A stretch of DNA of 64,000 bases, taken from the NCBI RefSeq assembly GCF_035944375.1, contig NZ_DASZBE010000020.1. One strand, written 5' to 3'. The position numbers and the translations under genes were made by a program. The DNA comes from Allobosea sp035944375 (GTDB lineage Bacteria; Pseudomonadota; Alphaproteobacteria; Rhizobiales; Beijerinckiaceae). The notes beneath the pieces were generated by a model. The model was not told where the DNA came from. It saw only the letters and a list, made by a program, of their open reading frames with translations, and ran no database searches. This document shows, in pieces, positions 33,007 to 41,906 of this stretch (the stretch's first letter is position 1; each line of letters starts with the position of its first letter).

Positions 33007-35322
33007 ATGACGACGATGAGCAAAGACGAGACCCAGCCTTTGGCCGTGCCGGATATCGGCGGCATCCATGCGCAGACGCCTGCCGTCCCGGTCGATCCGG
33101 AGCATGGGCTGCCTCCCGGTTTCGGCGCGGGCTGGCAGGGTCGCCTGCTGTTCTGGATCGCCATCGCCTTCTCGCTGTTCCAGATCGCCACCGCCTTCAA
33201 CGTCCCGCTCGACCATCGCGTCGCCGGCGTCACCCTCGTTGATGGTCTGCGCCTGACCATGGCGGCCTGGGCTGTCGCGATCCTCGTCCGGGCCGCCCGC
33301 TCCCGGCCCTGGCTCGAGATGCTGCTCGCCTTCCTGCCGATGCTGGTCGTCGTCGAGCTGCTCGCCCGCTTCGGCGGCTCGCTGCCCAACCAGATCCTGA
33401 GGACGCTGCATGTCGGCTTCCTCTGCCTCGTCGCCGGCGGCCTCCTCGCCCAGCACAAGAGCCATGGCCGCCTCGCCGTCGTCTCGGCCTGGGCGCTGGC
33501 CGGCATCGGCTTCGCCATCGGCCTCTATCACTGGATTCTCTACGAGGAACTGGTGGCGCGAGCGGGCGAGGTCACCCCGGCCGACCTCGTCGTCGGCATC
33601 GCGGCGATCGCGGTCCTGTTCGTCATCTGCTGGCGCTTCATGGGGCCGGCCCTGCCCATCGTCTCGGGCCTCTTCCTCGCCTACTGCCTGTTCGGGCAGT
33701 GGCTGCCCGCACCGCTCAACCACCGCGGCTACTCGCTGGAGCAGGTGATCGAGCACATGTCCTTCGGCACGGAGGGCATCTACGCGACCCCGACGGGCGT
33801 CTCCGCCACCTTCATCTTCCTCTTCATCCTGTTCGGCTCCTTCCTCGAGCGGGCCGGGATGATCCAGCTCTTCACCGACATCGCCATGGGGCTGTTCGGC
33901 AGCGCCCGCGGCGGTCCGGCCAAGGTCGCCGTCTTCTCCTCGGGGCTGATGGGCACGATCTCGGGCTCCGGCGTCGCCAACGTCGTCTCGACAGGCCAGT
34001 TCACGATTCCGCTGATGAAGCGCTTCGGCTATCGCGCCGCCTTCGCCGGTGGCGTCGAGGCCACCGCCTCGATGGGTGGCCAGATCATGCCGCCGGTGAT
34101 GGGCGCGGTCGCCTTCATCATGGCCGAGACGATCGATGTGCCTTATGCCGACATCGTCCAGGCCGCGATCGTGCCGGCGATGCTGTATTATACGGCCGCC
34201 TTCCTGGCCGTGCATCTCGAAGCCGGCAAGCGTGGCCTCGTCGGCCTGCCGCGCGAGGAACTGCCCAGCGCCGGCAAGGCGCTGGCGACCAAGTGGTATC
34301 TCATCGTGCCGCTGGCGGTGCTAGTCTACCTGCTGTTCTCCGGGTACACGCCGCTGTTCTCCGGCTCGGTCGGGCTCGCGCTGACCGTGGTCCTGATCCT
34401 CGGCGGTTCGCTGGCGCTGGGCATCGGGCCGATCGCGCTGCGGGTGCTGTTCTGGGTCGGCCTGGGGCTGCTCTGCGCCTTCTTCTTCTGGTACGGGATC
34501 CTCGTGATGGTCGGGGTCGTGCTGCTGCTCGTCCTCGCCAGCCTGACCACGCGCGGCGGCACGGAGACGGTCGCCGCCTGCCGCGAGGCGCTGGCCGACG
34601 GTGCGCGCCAGGCCATCCCCGTCGGCGTCGCCTGCGCCGTCGTCGGCCTCGTCATCGGCACGATGACGCTGACCGGCGTCGGCACGATCTTCGGCAACGC
34701 GGTCGTCGCGGTCGGCGAGAAGTCGCTCTTCCTGGCGCTCGTGCTGACCATGATCGTCAGCCTGATCCTCGGCATGGGCATCCCGACGATCCCCAACTAC
34801 ATCATCACCTCCTCGATCGCCGCACCGATCCTGCTGAAGCTCGGCGTGCCGCTGATCGTCAGCCACATGTTCGTGTTCTATTTCGGCATCATGGCGGACC
34901 TGACGCCACCGGTCGCGCTGGCGGCTTTTGCCGCGGCGCCGATCGCCAAGGAATCCGGTTTCAGGATCTCGTTCCAGGCCGTGAAGATCGCCATGGCGGG
35001 CTTCGTCATCCCGTTCATGGCGGTCTATGATCCCGCCCTGATGCTGCAACCCGTGCAGGGCGTCACCGGCTTTGCCTACGCGCTCGGCGCCGCCTACATC
35101 ATCGGCAAGGCACTGCTCGCCGTCACCCTCTGGGGCGCGGCGACCATCGGCTTCCTCAAGCGCGACATGGCGCTGTGGGAACGCGCGCTGGCGGCGGCCG
35201 CCGCCGCCTCGCTGGTGATCGCGCTGCCGATCACCGACGAGATCGGGTTTGGCCTCGCCGCCCTGCTGATCGGCGTCCATCTCTGGCGCGCCCGGGCAAC
35301 CGACCGCGCCGCGGCGGCCTGA
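33007..35322 (+). CDS. TRAP transporter fused permease (DctQM-type, TAXI system)
   Basis: A 771-residue membrane protein with the small DctQ-like four-helix part fused to the large DctM-like part, as usual for TAXI systems. Conserved DctM segments include SSGLMGTISGSGVANVVSTG, TASMGGQIMPPVMGAVAF, GMGIPTIPNYIITSSIAAP and FGIMADLTPPVALAAF. It moves solute with Na+ or H+. The start is ATG 33007; ATG 33016 (MSKDE) is also possible. Confidence 0.94.
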   Translation: MTTMSKDETQPLAVPDIGGIHAQTPAVPVDPEHGLPPGFGAGWQGRLLFWIAIAFSLFQIATAFNVPLDHRVAGVTLVDGLRLTMAAWAVAILVRAARSRPWLEMLLAFLPMLVVVELLARFGGSLPNQILRTLHVGFLCLVAGGLLAQHKSHGRLAVVSAWALAGIGFAIGLYHWILYEELVARAGEVTPADLVVGIAAIAVLFVICWRFMGPALPIVSGLFLAYCLFGQWLPAPLNHRGYSLEQVIEHMSFGTEGIYATPTGVSATFIFLFILFGSFLERAGMIQLFTDIAMGLFGSARGGPAKVAVFSSGLMGTISGSGVANVVSTGQFTIPLMKRFGYRAAFAGGVEATASMGGQIMPPVMGAVAFIMAETIDVPYADIVQAAIVPAMLYYTAAFLAVHLEAGKRGLVGLPREELPSAGKALATKWYLIVPLAVLVYLLFSGYTPLFSGSVGLALTVVLILGGSLALGIGPIALRVLFWVGLGLLCAFFFWYGILVMVGVVLLLVLASLTTRGGTETVAACREALADGARQAIPVGVACAVVGLVIGTMTLTGVGTIFGNAVVAVGEKSLFLALVLTMIVSLILGMGIPTIPNYIITSSIAAPILLKLGVPLIVSHMFVFYFGIMADLTPPVALAAFAAAPIAKESGFRISFQAVKIAMAGFVIPFMAVYDPALMLQPVQGVTGFAYALGAAYIIGKALLAVTLWGAATIGFLKRDMALWERALAAAAAASLVIALPITDEIGFGLAALLIGVHLWRARATDRAAAA

Positions 35323-35335
35323 GCGAACCGGACTC

Positions 35336-35701
35336 ATGAGTCTGTGCCTGGCGGCCGGCACTCTCCTGGTGTCGCTGGGCGCCGGCGAGATCACGCTTAC
35401 CTGGCGTCACTCGGTCCAGAAGACGCTGTGGGAAGAGGTCTGGCGGGACACGCCGGCAGGGCTCGTGATGGCGCAAGCGCGCATCCAGGGTTCGGGCGCC
35501 GGCATGGAAGCGCCGCCGGAGGCCAGGCTCGAAGACGGTTTCTGGCGCTGGACGCCGCAGCTGCCGCCGCAGCGGGAGATCGTCATGCGCCGCTCGGGGG
35601 CGACGGCGGACTGGCAGGTCTGCATCGACGGCCGCTGCCGTCCGATGGGGGATTTCCTGCCGCCGCAGGCGGACCCGGTGATCCTGCGCGCCTGTCCGTG
35701 A
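35336..35701 (+). CDS. DUF1850 protein of the TRAP-TAXI operon
   Basis: A 121-residue protein that starts 13 bp after the permease gene. It opens with a short hydrophobic stretch (LCLAAGTLLVSLGAG), then ITLTWRHSVQKTLWEEVWR, the DUF1850 signature with conserved WxHSVxxxxWEE, and ends with paired cysteine positions VCIDGRC. DUF1850 genes commonly sit in TAXI operons, but their role is unknown; a periplasmic accessory role is inferred. It is convergent with the small membrane gene at 35709. Confidence 0.85.
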   Translation: MSLCLAAGTLLVSLGAGEITLTWRHSVQKTLWEEVWRDTPAGLVMAQARIQGSGAGMEAPPEARLEDGFWRWTPQLPPQREIVMRRSGATADWQVCIDGRCRPMGDFLPPQADPVILRACP

Positions 35702-35708
35702 GGCGGAC

Positions 35709-35948
35709 TCAGCCGCCTTCGGTCAACCGCTCGACCTTGATCACGCGCCGCATCAGATTGAGCAGGCCATAGGCCGCAAAGCCCGAAAAAAGCGCCATCA
35801 GCACATAGCCGACGATCGGGCCGAGCTCGAACAGGCCGGCCAGCGCCCAGCCGGAGGCGAGCGCCACGCCGAAGAGCTCGACGGCGATCAGGATGCCGAG
35901 CGAAACCACCATAATCAGGTTTCGCCAGTTGGTCTGCCTTGCGGCCAT
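35709..35948 (-). CDS. Small two-helix membrane protein, unknown
   Basis: A 79-residue protein, taking ATG 35948 (MAARQTNWRN). Two hydrophobic segments, LIMVVSLGILIAVELFGVAL and then GYVLMALFSGFAAYGLLNLM, are joined by a short loop, and a basic tail follows (RRVIKVERL). I recognise no family. It is convergent with the DUF1850 gene and divergent from the GGT-like gene. Confidence 0.65.
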   Translation of the reverse strand: MAARQTNWRNLIMVVSLGILIAVELFGVALASGWALAGLFELGPIVGYVLMALFSGFAAYGLLNLMRRVIKVERLTEGG

Positions 35949-36051
35949 GCTGTCAGTCCTCGCTAACCGCGCGTGGGCGCAGCGACTTTTCCGGCGCAAG
36001 CTCTAGCGAAGCCGGCTTTGGCATGCAACAAAATCGCGCCCTCCGCCCGAG

Positions 36052-37674
36052 ATGGCCCGTCCCGCCGAGCTTGAAAAGACCCTGATGATCGATACGCCTG
36101 TCTTCGGTTCGGCCGCAGCCGCCGCGCCGCACCACCTCGCTTCCGAAGCCGGCCGCGCCATTCTCGCCGAAGGCGGCAACGCCATCGAGGCGATGGTCGC
36201 GATGGCCGCGACCATCTCGGTCGTCTATCCGCATATGAACGCGATCGGTGGCGACGGCTTCTGGCTGATCCACGAGCCCGGGGGCAAGGTCCATGCGGTC
36301 GAGGCCTGCGGCCCGGCCGGCGCGCTCGCCACCATCGCGCGCTATCGCGACAAGGGCCATGACGTCATTCCCCCGCGCGGGCCCGATTCCGCCGTCACGG
36401 TCGCGGGCGCGATCGGCGGCTGGGAGGCGGCGCTCTCGCTGTCGAAGAGCCTCGGCGGCAAGATGCCGCTGAAGGATCTGCTGGCGGACGCGATCCGCCA
36501 TTGCAGCGAAGGCTACGAGATCTCTGCCTCCGAACTGCGGACCTGGCCGCAGCAGGTCGAGGCCGTGAAGGAGGCGATCGGCTTCAGCGAGTTCTTCTGG
36601 CCGGGCGGCGCGCAGCCCAAGGCCGGGGCGCGGCGCAAGCCCGAGGCGCTGGGCGAGACCTTCCGCCAGCTCGCGGAGGCCGGGCTGTCAGATTTCTACC
36701 GTGGCGATGTCGGCCGCGAGATCGCCAGCGACCTGGAGCGCATCGGCGCCCCCGTCACCCGCGCCGACCTGGAGGGCTACAAGGCCCGCTTCGTCGCGCC
36801 GCTCTCGGTCAGGCTGCCGGGGCTGACCGTCTACAACTGCGCGCCGCCGACGCAGGGCGTCGCCTCGCTCATGATCCTCGGCATCTTCGAGCAGCTCGGC
36901 GTCACGCGGCCCGACGGCTTCGACTATCATCACGGGCTGGTCGAGGCGACCAAGCGCGCCTTCGCGATCCGCGACCGCATCGTCACCGACCCCGCCTTCG
37001 CCACGGTCGATCCCGCCAGCGTGTTGACCGATACGGTCTTTGCCCGCGAGGCGGCGGCGATCGACAAAAAGCGCGCCGCCCCATGGCCGTTCAAGACGGG
37101 CGATGGCGACACCGTCTGGATGGGCGCGATCGACGGCTCGGGGCTGGCCGTCTCCTACATCCAGTCGATCTACTGGGAGTACGGTTCGGGCTGCATTCTG
37201 CCGCGCACCGGCATCAACTGGCAGAATCGCGGCGTCTCCTTCTCGCTCAATGCCAAGGCGCTGAACCCGCTGCAGCCCGGCCGCAAGCCGTTCCACACGC
37301 TGAACCCCGCCTTCGCGCGCTTCGACGACGGGCGGATCAACTCCTATGGCGCGATGGGCGGGGACGGCCAGCCGCAGTTCCAGGCGCAGATCCTGTCGCG
37401 CTACCGCTTCGGCCAAGGGCCGGCGGCGGCGGTGGATGCGCCGCGCTGGCTCTTCGGCCGGACCTGGGGGGCCGGCTCGATCTCGCTCAAGCTCGAAAGC
37501 CGCTTCGACCCGATGCTGCTCGCCCGCCTGACCGGCGCCGGCCACCCGGTCGAGGAGTATTCGGAAGCCTATTCCGACCAGTTCGGCCATGCCGGCATGC
37601 TGGTGAAGCACAAGAAGGGCCATGTCGAGGCGGCGCATGATCCGCGCTCCGACGGTGATGCCAAGGGCTGCTAG
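36052..37674 (+). CDS. Gamma-glutamyltransferase-family Ntn hydrolase
   Basis: A 540-residue protein of the GGT family. The large-subunit part contains EGGNAIEAMVAMAATISVV, GGDGFWLI and VAGAIGGWE. Autoprocessing would occur before a threonine in GDGDTVWMGAIDGSG (near residue 355), which heads the small subunit. There is no signal peptide, so it appears cytoplasmic, unlike the periplasmic GGT of E. coli. Members act on glutathione, cephalosporins or gamma-glutamyl amides; the real substrate is unknown. ATG 36052 and the in-frame ATG 36085 (MIDTPVFG) are both possible. It is followed after three bases by the amidase gene. Confidence 0.87.
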   Translation: MARPAELEKTLMIDTPVFGSAAAAAPHHLASEAGRAILAEGGNAIEAMVAMAATISVVYPHMNAIGGDGFWLIHEPGGKVHAVEACGPAGALATIARYRDKGHDVIPPRGPDSAVTVAGAIGGWEAALSLSKSLGGKMPLKDLLADAIRHCSEGYEISASELRTWPQQVEAVKEAIGFSEFFWPGGAQPKAGARRKPEALGETFRQLAEAGLSDFYRGDVGREIASDLERIGAPVTRADLEGYKARFVAPLSVRLPGLTVYNCAPPTQGVASLMILGIFEQLGVTRPDGFDYHHGLVEATKRAFAIRDRIVTDPAFATVDPASVLTDTVFAREAAAIDKKRAAPWPFKTGDGDTVWMGAIDGSGLAVSYIQSIYWEYGSGCILPRTGINWQNRGVSFSLNAKALNPLQPGRKPFHTLNPAFARFDDGRINSYGAMGGDGQPQFQAQILSRYRFGQGPAAAVDAPRWLFGRTWGAGSISLKLESRFDPMLLARLTGAGHPVEEYSEAYSDQFGHAGMLVKHKKGHVEAAHDPRSDGDAKGC

Positions 37675-37677
37675 GGG

Positions 37678-38883
37678 GTGACCACGATGCTCGTCGACGA
37701 TCCGTTCCGCTGCTTCGTTCCCTATCCGCAGGCGCCCGTGAAACACGCGCCGACCGGCCCGCTCGCGGGGCTGACGCTGGCGGTGAAGGACCTCTACGAC
37801 GTCAAGGGCTACCCGACCGGGGCCGGCTCGCCGCTGGTGCTGGCCCAGTCGGGCATCAAGACCAAGACCGCGCCGGTGGTGAAGGCGCTGCTCGAGGCCG
37901 GCGCCCGCTTCGTCGGCAAGACCCATACCGACGAGCTCGCCTTCTCGCTCAACGGCAAGAACGCGCATTTCGGCTCTCCCATCAACCCGGCGGCGCCGGA
38001 GCGCATCACCGGCGGCTCTTCGTCGGGTTCGGCGGCCGCGGTCGCAGGGCGGCTCGCCGATATCGGGCTCGGCTCCGACACGGGCGGCTCGGTGCGGGCA
38101 CCGGCGAGCTATTGCGGCCTGTTCGGCATCCGCCCCAGCCATGGCCGGATCTCGCTGAAGCGCACCTGGCCGCTGGCCGAGAGCTTCGACACAGCCGGCT
38201 GGTTCGCCCGCGACGGCGAGGTCTTCGCCCGCGTCGGGGAGGTGCTGCTCGGCGCGGACAAGGTCGCCCTGCCGCTGACCCCGCGCCTGCTGCTCGCCGA
38301 CGATCTCTTCGCCCAGGCCGTGCCGGAGGCGGAAACGATCCTGCGCAATGTCGTCCAGCGCATCGTGCCGCAACTCGGCGAGCCCGAGACGGTGAAGGCG
38401 GTGCGCGATCTCGACGCGCTCTACTGGGCCTTCCGTTGGCTCCAGGGCCGCGAGGCCTGGGCCGCCGACGGGGCGCTGATCGAGCGCCTCGCCATGCCGC
38501 TGGGGCCCGGCGTCGCCGAGCGCTTCGCCTTCTCCAAGGCGATCTCGGACGCCGACCATGCCAAGGGCGAGGCCGTGCGCAAGGCTTTCCGGACGCGGCT
38601 GTCCAAGCTGCTCGGCCAGGACGGCGTGCTGATCCTGCCGACGGTGCCGGACATCGCCCCGCTGGTCAGCGCGCCGGAAGACCAGCTCGACGATTTCCGC
38701 AACCGGGCGCTGCGCCTGCTCTGCCTCGGCGGCCTCTCCGGCTTCCCGCAGGTGAGCGTGCCGGTGGCGCGGCGCGAGGGCGCTCCGCTCGGCCTGTCGC
38801 TGCTCGGGCCGAGGGGCTCCGACAAGTCGCTGATCGCCTTCGCGACGCGTTTCGAGCGTGCGGCGCGGGTGCGGATCGCGTGA
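37678..38883 (+). CDS. Amidase-signature family hydrolase
   Basis: A 401-residue enzyme with a complete Ser-cisSer-Lys triad: K37 in LAVKDLYD, S114 in GGSSSGSAA and nucleophile S138 in DTGGSVRAP. It hydrolyses an amide to acid plus ammonia. With nitrile hydratase encoded 29 bp downstream, the natural reading is nitrile to amide to acid. It follows the GGT-like gene by three bases. At 401 residues it is shorter than many AS amidases (about 450-500), but the core is intact. Confidence 0.92.
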   Translation: MTTMLVDDPFRCFVPYPQAPVKHAPTGPLAGLTLAVKDLYDVKGYPTGAGSPLVLAQSGIKTKTAPVVKALLEAGARFVGKTHTDELAFSLNGKNAHFGSPINPAAPERITGGSSSGSAAAVAGRLADIGLGSDTGGSVRAPASYCGLFGIRPSHGRISLKRTWPLAESFDTAGWFARDGEVFARVGEVLLGADKVALPLTPRLLLADDLFAQAVPEAETILRNVVQRIVPQLGEPETVKAVRDLDALYWAFRWLQGREAWAADGALIERLAMPLGPGVAERFAFSKAISDADHAKGEAVRKAFRTRLSKLLGQDGVLILPTVPDIAPLVSAPEDQLDDFRNRALRLLCLGGLSGFPQVSVPVARREGAPLGLSLLGPRGSDKSLIAFATRFERAARVRIA

Positions 38884-38912
38884 ACGCGGCGCTGGCCTGA
38901 AGGGAGATGCCG

Positions 38913-39551
38913 ATGAGCGGCCACCACCATCACGACCACGATCACGACAACCACTTCACGCCGATCGAGGCGCGGGTGAAGGCGCTGGAATCGCTGATGG
39001 TCGGCAAGGGCTATGTCGATCCGGCCGCGCTCGACGCCATCATCGACACCTATGAGACCAAGATCGGCCCGCGCAACGGCGCCCGCGTCGTCGCCCGCGC
39101 CTGGGTCGATCCGGATTTCGCCGCGCGGCTGAAGGCGGATGGCACGGCCGCCGTCGCCGAACTCGGCTTCGGCGGGCGCGGCGGCGAGCACACCGTCGCC
39201 TGTTTCAACACGCCGGAAGAGCACAACCTGATCGTCTGCACGCTGTGCTCCTGCTATCCGTGGCCGCTGCTCGGCCTGCCGCCGGTCTGGTACAAATCCC
39301 CGCCCTATCGCGCCAAGGCGGTGATCGATCCGCGCGGGACGCTCGCCGATTTCGGCCTGACCCTGCCGGAGGGCCAGCGCATCCGCGTCTGGGATTCGAC
39401 CGCCGAGACGCGCTTCCTCGTCATTCCGATGCGCCCGGCCGGCACGGAAGGGTGGTCCGAGGACAAGCTCGCGTCCATCGTCAACCGCGATTCGATGATC
39501 GGCACGGGCCTGCCGCGCGTGGAGGATGCCGACAGGGGGACCACCTCATGA
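38913..39551 (+). CDS. nthA: Nitrile hydratase alpha subunit, cobalt type
   Basis: A 212-residue subunit that carries the metal. The ligand motif VCTLCSCYPW places C109, C112, S113 and C114; threonine at the third position of VCTLC marks cobalt rather than iron enzymes. The N-terminus MSGHHHHDHDHDNH is unusually histidine- and aspartate-rich. AGGGAG at 38901-38906 fits ATG 38913 better than ATG 38907. The stop overlaps the nthB start by four bases. Confidence 0.95.
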   Translation: MSGHHHHDHDHDNHFTPIEARVKALESLMVGKGYVDPAALDAIIDTYETKIGPRNGARVVARAWVDPDFAARLKADGTAAVAELGFGGRGGEHTVACFNTPEEHNLIVCTLCSCYPWPLLGLPPVWYKSPPYRAKAVIDPRGTLADFGLTLPEGQRIRVWDSTAETRFLVIPMRPAGTEGWSEDKLASIVNRDSMIGTGLPRVEDADRGTTS

Positions 39552-40207
39552 ACGGCGCCCAGGACCTCGGCGGGCAGATGGGCTTCGGCCCCGTGCAGCC
39601 CGAGCCGAACGAGCCGATCTTCCACGCCGAGTGGGAGAAGCGCGTGCTCGCGATCAATGTCGCCGCCGGCGCCATGGGCGGCTGGACGATCGACGGCATC
39701 CGCGCGGCACGCGAAAGCCTGCCGCCGGCGCAGTATCTCTCCTCCTCCTATTACGAGATCTGGCTGGCGGGGCTTCACAAGATCCTGGTCGAGAAGGGGT
39801 TCGTCACGCCCGAGGAGCTGCAGCAGGGCAAGCCGCTCGCGCCGGCGAAGACGCCCAAGCGCGTCTTGAAGGGTGATGAGGTCGCGGCGGTGCTGCGCCG
39901 CGGCTTCCCCTATGAGCGCGAGGCGGAGGCGCCGGCCCGCTTCGCGGTGGGCGATGTGGTGCGGACGCGGGTGATGCACCCGCAGCACCACACCCGCCTG
40001 CCGCGCTATGCCCGCGGCAAGCGGGGCGTGATCGAGCGGATCACCGGCTGCCATGTTTTTCCCGACACCGGCGCGCAGGGTCTGCCGGAGACGGCGCAAT
40101 GGCTCTACACCGTCGTCTTCACCGGCCCCGAACTCTGGGGCCCCGATGCCGATCCGACATCGTCCGTCTCGATCGAGGCCTGGGAGAGTTATCTTGAACC
40201 CGCGTGA
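39548..40207 (+). CDS. nthB: Nitrile hydratase beta subunit
   Basis: A 219-residue subunit opening MNGAQDLGGQMGFGPVQPEP, the typical start that wraps over the alpha subunit. Other landmarks are EWEKRVLAINVAAGAMG, SYYEIWLAGLHKIL and the C-terminal SH3-like part FAVGDVVRTRVMHPQHHTRLP. ATG 39548 overlaps the nthA stop, and TTG of the activator gene overlaps its own stop by 14 bases. The alpha-beta-activator order differs from the beta-alpha order of the well-known Rhodococcus cobalt enzymes. Confidence 0.95.
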   Translation: MNGAQDLGGQMGFGPVQPEPNEPIFHAEWEKRVLAINVAAGAMGGWTIDGIRAARESLPPAQYLSSSYYEIWLAGLHKILVEKGFVTPEELQQGKPLAPAKTPKRVLKGDEVAAVLRRGFPYEREAEAPARFAVGDVVRTRVMHPQHHTRLPRYARGKRGVIERITGCHVFPDTGAQGLPETAQWLYTVVFTGPELWGPDADPTSSVSIEAWESYLEPA

Positions 40208-40583
40208 CCTCGCGATGCTCGCCGGCGACACCCCGATCCCGCGCGACGGCGGCGGCCCGGTCTTCGCCGAGCCCTGGCAGGCGATGGTCTTCGCGCTCGT
40301 CTTGCAGTTGCAGGAGCGTGGCGTCTTCACGGCGGAGGAATGGGCGCAGGCGCTGGGCGCGGAAATCCGCGAGGCGCTGGCCAGGGGCGGCTGCCGCGAC
40401 GGCTCGGACTATTACGAGCGCTGGTGCGAGGCGCTGGAGCACCTGCTCATCGAGAAGGGCCTCGCCTCGCATGACGGCATCGACAGCCTGGCGGCGTCAT
40501 GGGCCCGCGCGGCGGAAGCGACGCCGCATGGACGGCCGATCCTGATCGAGAACGATCCGCAGGCCCCTCAGTCCTCATCCTGA
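40194..40583 (+). CDS. Nitrile hydratase accessory/activator protein (P14K-like), TTG start
   Basis: A 129-residue protein resembling the beta-subunit N-terminal domain: PVFAEPWQAMVFALVLQLQE, FTAEEWAQALGAEI, DGSDYYERWCEALEHLL and ATPHGRPI are the family landmarks. Such proteins help insert cobalt into the alpha subunit. I place the start at TTG 40194 because GGGAG at 40182-40186 is well spaced; no ATG fits. The last codons, encoding about PQSSS, and the stop lie inside the palindromic repeat at 40566. Confidence 0.88.
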   Translation: MNPRDLAMLAGDTPIPRDGGGPVFAEPWQAMVFALVLQLQERGVFTAEEWAQALGAEIREALARGGCRDGSDYYERWCEALEHLLIEKGLASHDGIDSLAASWARAAEATPHGRPILIENDPQAPQSSS

Positions 40584-40692
40584 GGAGCTGCGAAGCAGCG
40601 TCTCGAAGGATGCTCCAGGAGGCTCCGGTCACATCTGGAGCATCCTTCGAGACGCAAGCATTCCGGCTTGCTCCTCAGGATGAGGACTGAGG
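40566..40692. repeat. CTCATCCTGAGG palindrome (family C, copy 2), overlapping the activator gene end
   Basis: Outer arms CCTCAGTCCTCATCCTGAGG (40566-40585) and CCTCAGGATGAGGACTGAGG (40673-40692) are perfect inverses. Inside, CGTCTCGAAGGATGCTCCAG pairs with GGAGCATCCTTCGAGACG. The TGA stop of the upstream gene (40581-40583) lies in the first arm. Confidence 0.94.
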
Positions 40693-40709
40693 TTGGCGCA
40701 ACCCCGTCA

Positions 40710-41681
40710 TCAAGCCACGCCGAGCGACAACAGATCGTGCACATGCACGAGCCCGACCGGCCGCTGCTCTGAATCGGCGACGATCAGCGCGGTAATGCGC
40801 AGCCGGTTGACCATCTCCAGCGCTTCGCCGGCGAGCGCGTCCGGAGTGATGCGACGGGGGTTGGCGCTCATCACGTCCCGCGCCCGCTGGGCCGGTCCGC
40901 CGTGCATCAGCTGGCGGCGCAGATCGCCATCGGTGACGACGCCCGCCAGCACGCCGTCGACGTCGACCACGATGGCGCAGCCGAAGCCCTTGTCCGAGAT
41001 CAGCGCGACCACGTCCGCGATCGCCGTGTCCAGCCCGCAGAGCGGCAGCGCCGCATCGCGATGCATGATGCTGGCGACCGTCTTGAGCTGGGCGCCGAGC
41101 TTGCCGCCCGGGTGGTAGACGAAGAAGTCCTGCCGCGAGAAGCCGCGCGCCTCGAGCAGCGCCACCGCCAGCGCGTCGCCCAGCGCCATCTGCATCGTCG
41201 TCGAGGTCGTCGGCGCCAGCCCGTTCGGGCAGGCCTCCTCCGCCTTGGGCAGGAGCAGCGTCACATCCGCCTCGCGGCCGAGCGCGCTGTCGGCATTGGC
41301 GGTGATCGCGACCAGCCCGACCCGGAAGCGCCGCGTATGGGCGACGATGGCCGCCAGTTCCGCCGTCTCGCCCGACCAGGAGAGCGCGATGACCACATCC
41401 TCGGGCTGGACCATGCCGAGATCGCCATGGCTGGCCTCGGCCGGATGGACGAAATGCGCGGGCGTGCCGGTCGAGGCCAAAGTCGCCGCGATCTTGCGCC
41501 CGACATGGCCGGACTTGCCCATCCCTGAGACGATGACGCGCCCGCCCGCGGCCCGGATCATCGCCACCGCGGCGCTGAAAGGCGCGCCCATTCCGTCGGC
41601 GAGGGCGTCGTGGAGAATGTCGAGGCCGGCGCGCTCGGTGGCGATGGTGCGGAGCGCGGAGGCGCGAATATCGGCTGTCAT
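40710..41681 (-). CDS. kpsF: KpsF/GutQ-type arabinose-5-phosphate isomerase
   Basis: A 323-residue protein with a SIS domain (about 40-170) including GMGKSGHVGRKIAATLASTG, FVHPAEASHGDLGM and SWSGETAEL. Two CBS domains follow (about 200-320), opening with MHRDAALPLCG and MSANPRRITPDA. It converts ribulose-5-phosphate to arabinose-5-phosphate for Kdo of lipopolysaccharide. It stands alone, divergent from the outer-membrane gene. The 225-bp gap between them holds an imperfect CTCCCC/GGGGAG hairpin near 41742-41766. Confidence 0.93.
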   Translation of the reverse strand: MTADIRASALRTIATERAGLDILHDALADGMGAPFSAAVAMIRAAGGRVIVSGMGKSGHVGRKIAATLASTGTPAHFVHPAEASHGDLGMVQPEDVVIALSWSGETAELAAIVAHTRRFRVGLVAITANADSALGREADVTLLLPKAEEACPNGLAPTTSTTMQMALGDALAVALLEARGFSRQDFFVYHPGGKLGAQLKTVASIMHRDAALPLCGLDTAIADVVALISDKGFGCAIVVDVDGVLAGVVTDGDLRRQLMHGGPAQRARDVMSANPRRITPDALAGEALEMVNRLRITALIVADSEQRPVGLVHVHDLLSLGVA

Positions 41682-41906
41682 GGCGCGCGCTCTAGCACAG
41701 GCGGCCTCCGGCTCGCCAGCTTTGCCGCCATCCGCGCCTCCCTCTCCCCGCTTGCGGTGGGGAGGGGATACGCTTCGATGTCGCGCGATCGCCGCGACAA
41801 GCCAACCACGTCATTGACGCGCCGTTAACCGCCTTCGTTCTAACTCCGTTAACCATGCGCGTCGTCCCGGGCGCGTCAGAGCTCATGCCTGGAGCGACCG
41901 AGCCCC

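Noticed and set aside
38913..40583. Thiocyanate hydrolase instead of nitrile hydratase
   Set aside because: Subunit lengths, full beta subunit and activator match nitrile hydratase; thiocyanate hydrolase has three subunits split differently.
41742..41766. CTCCCC/GGGGAG element as another dispersed repeat
   Set aside because: Only one imperfect copy was seen in this window, so family membership cannot be supported.
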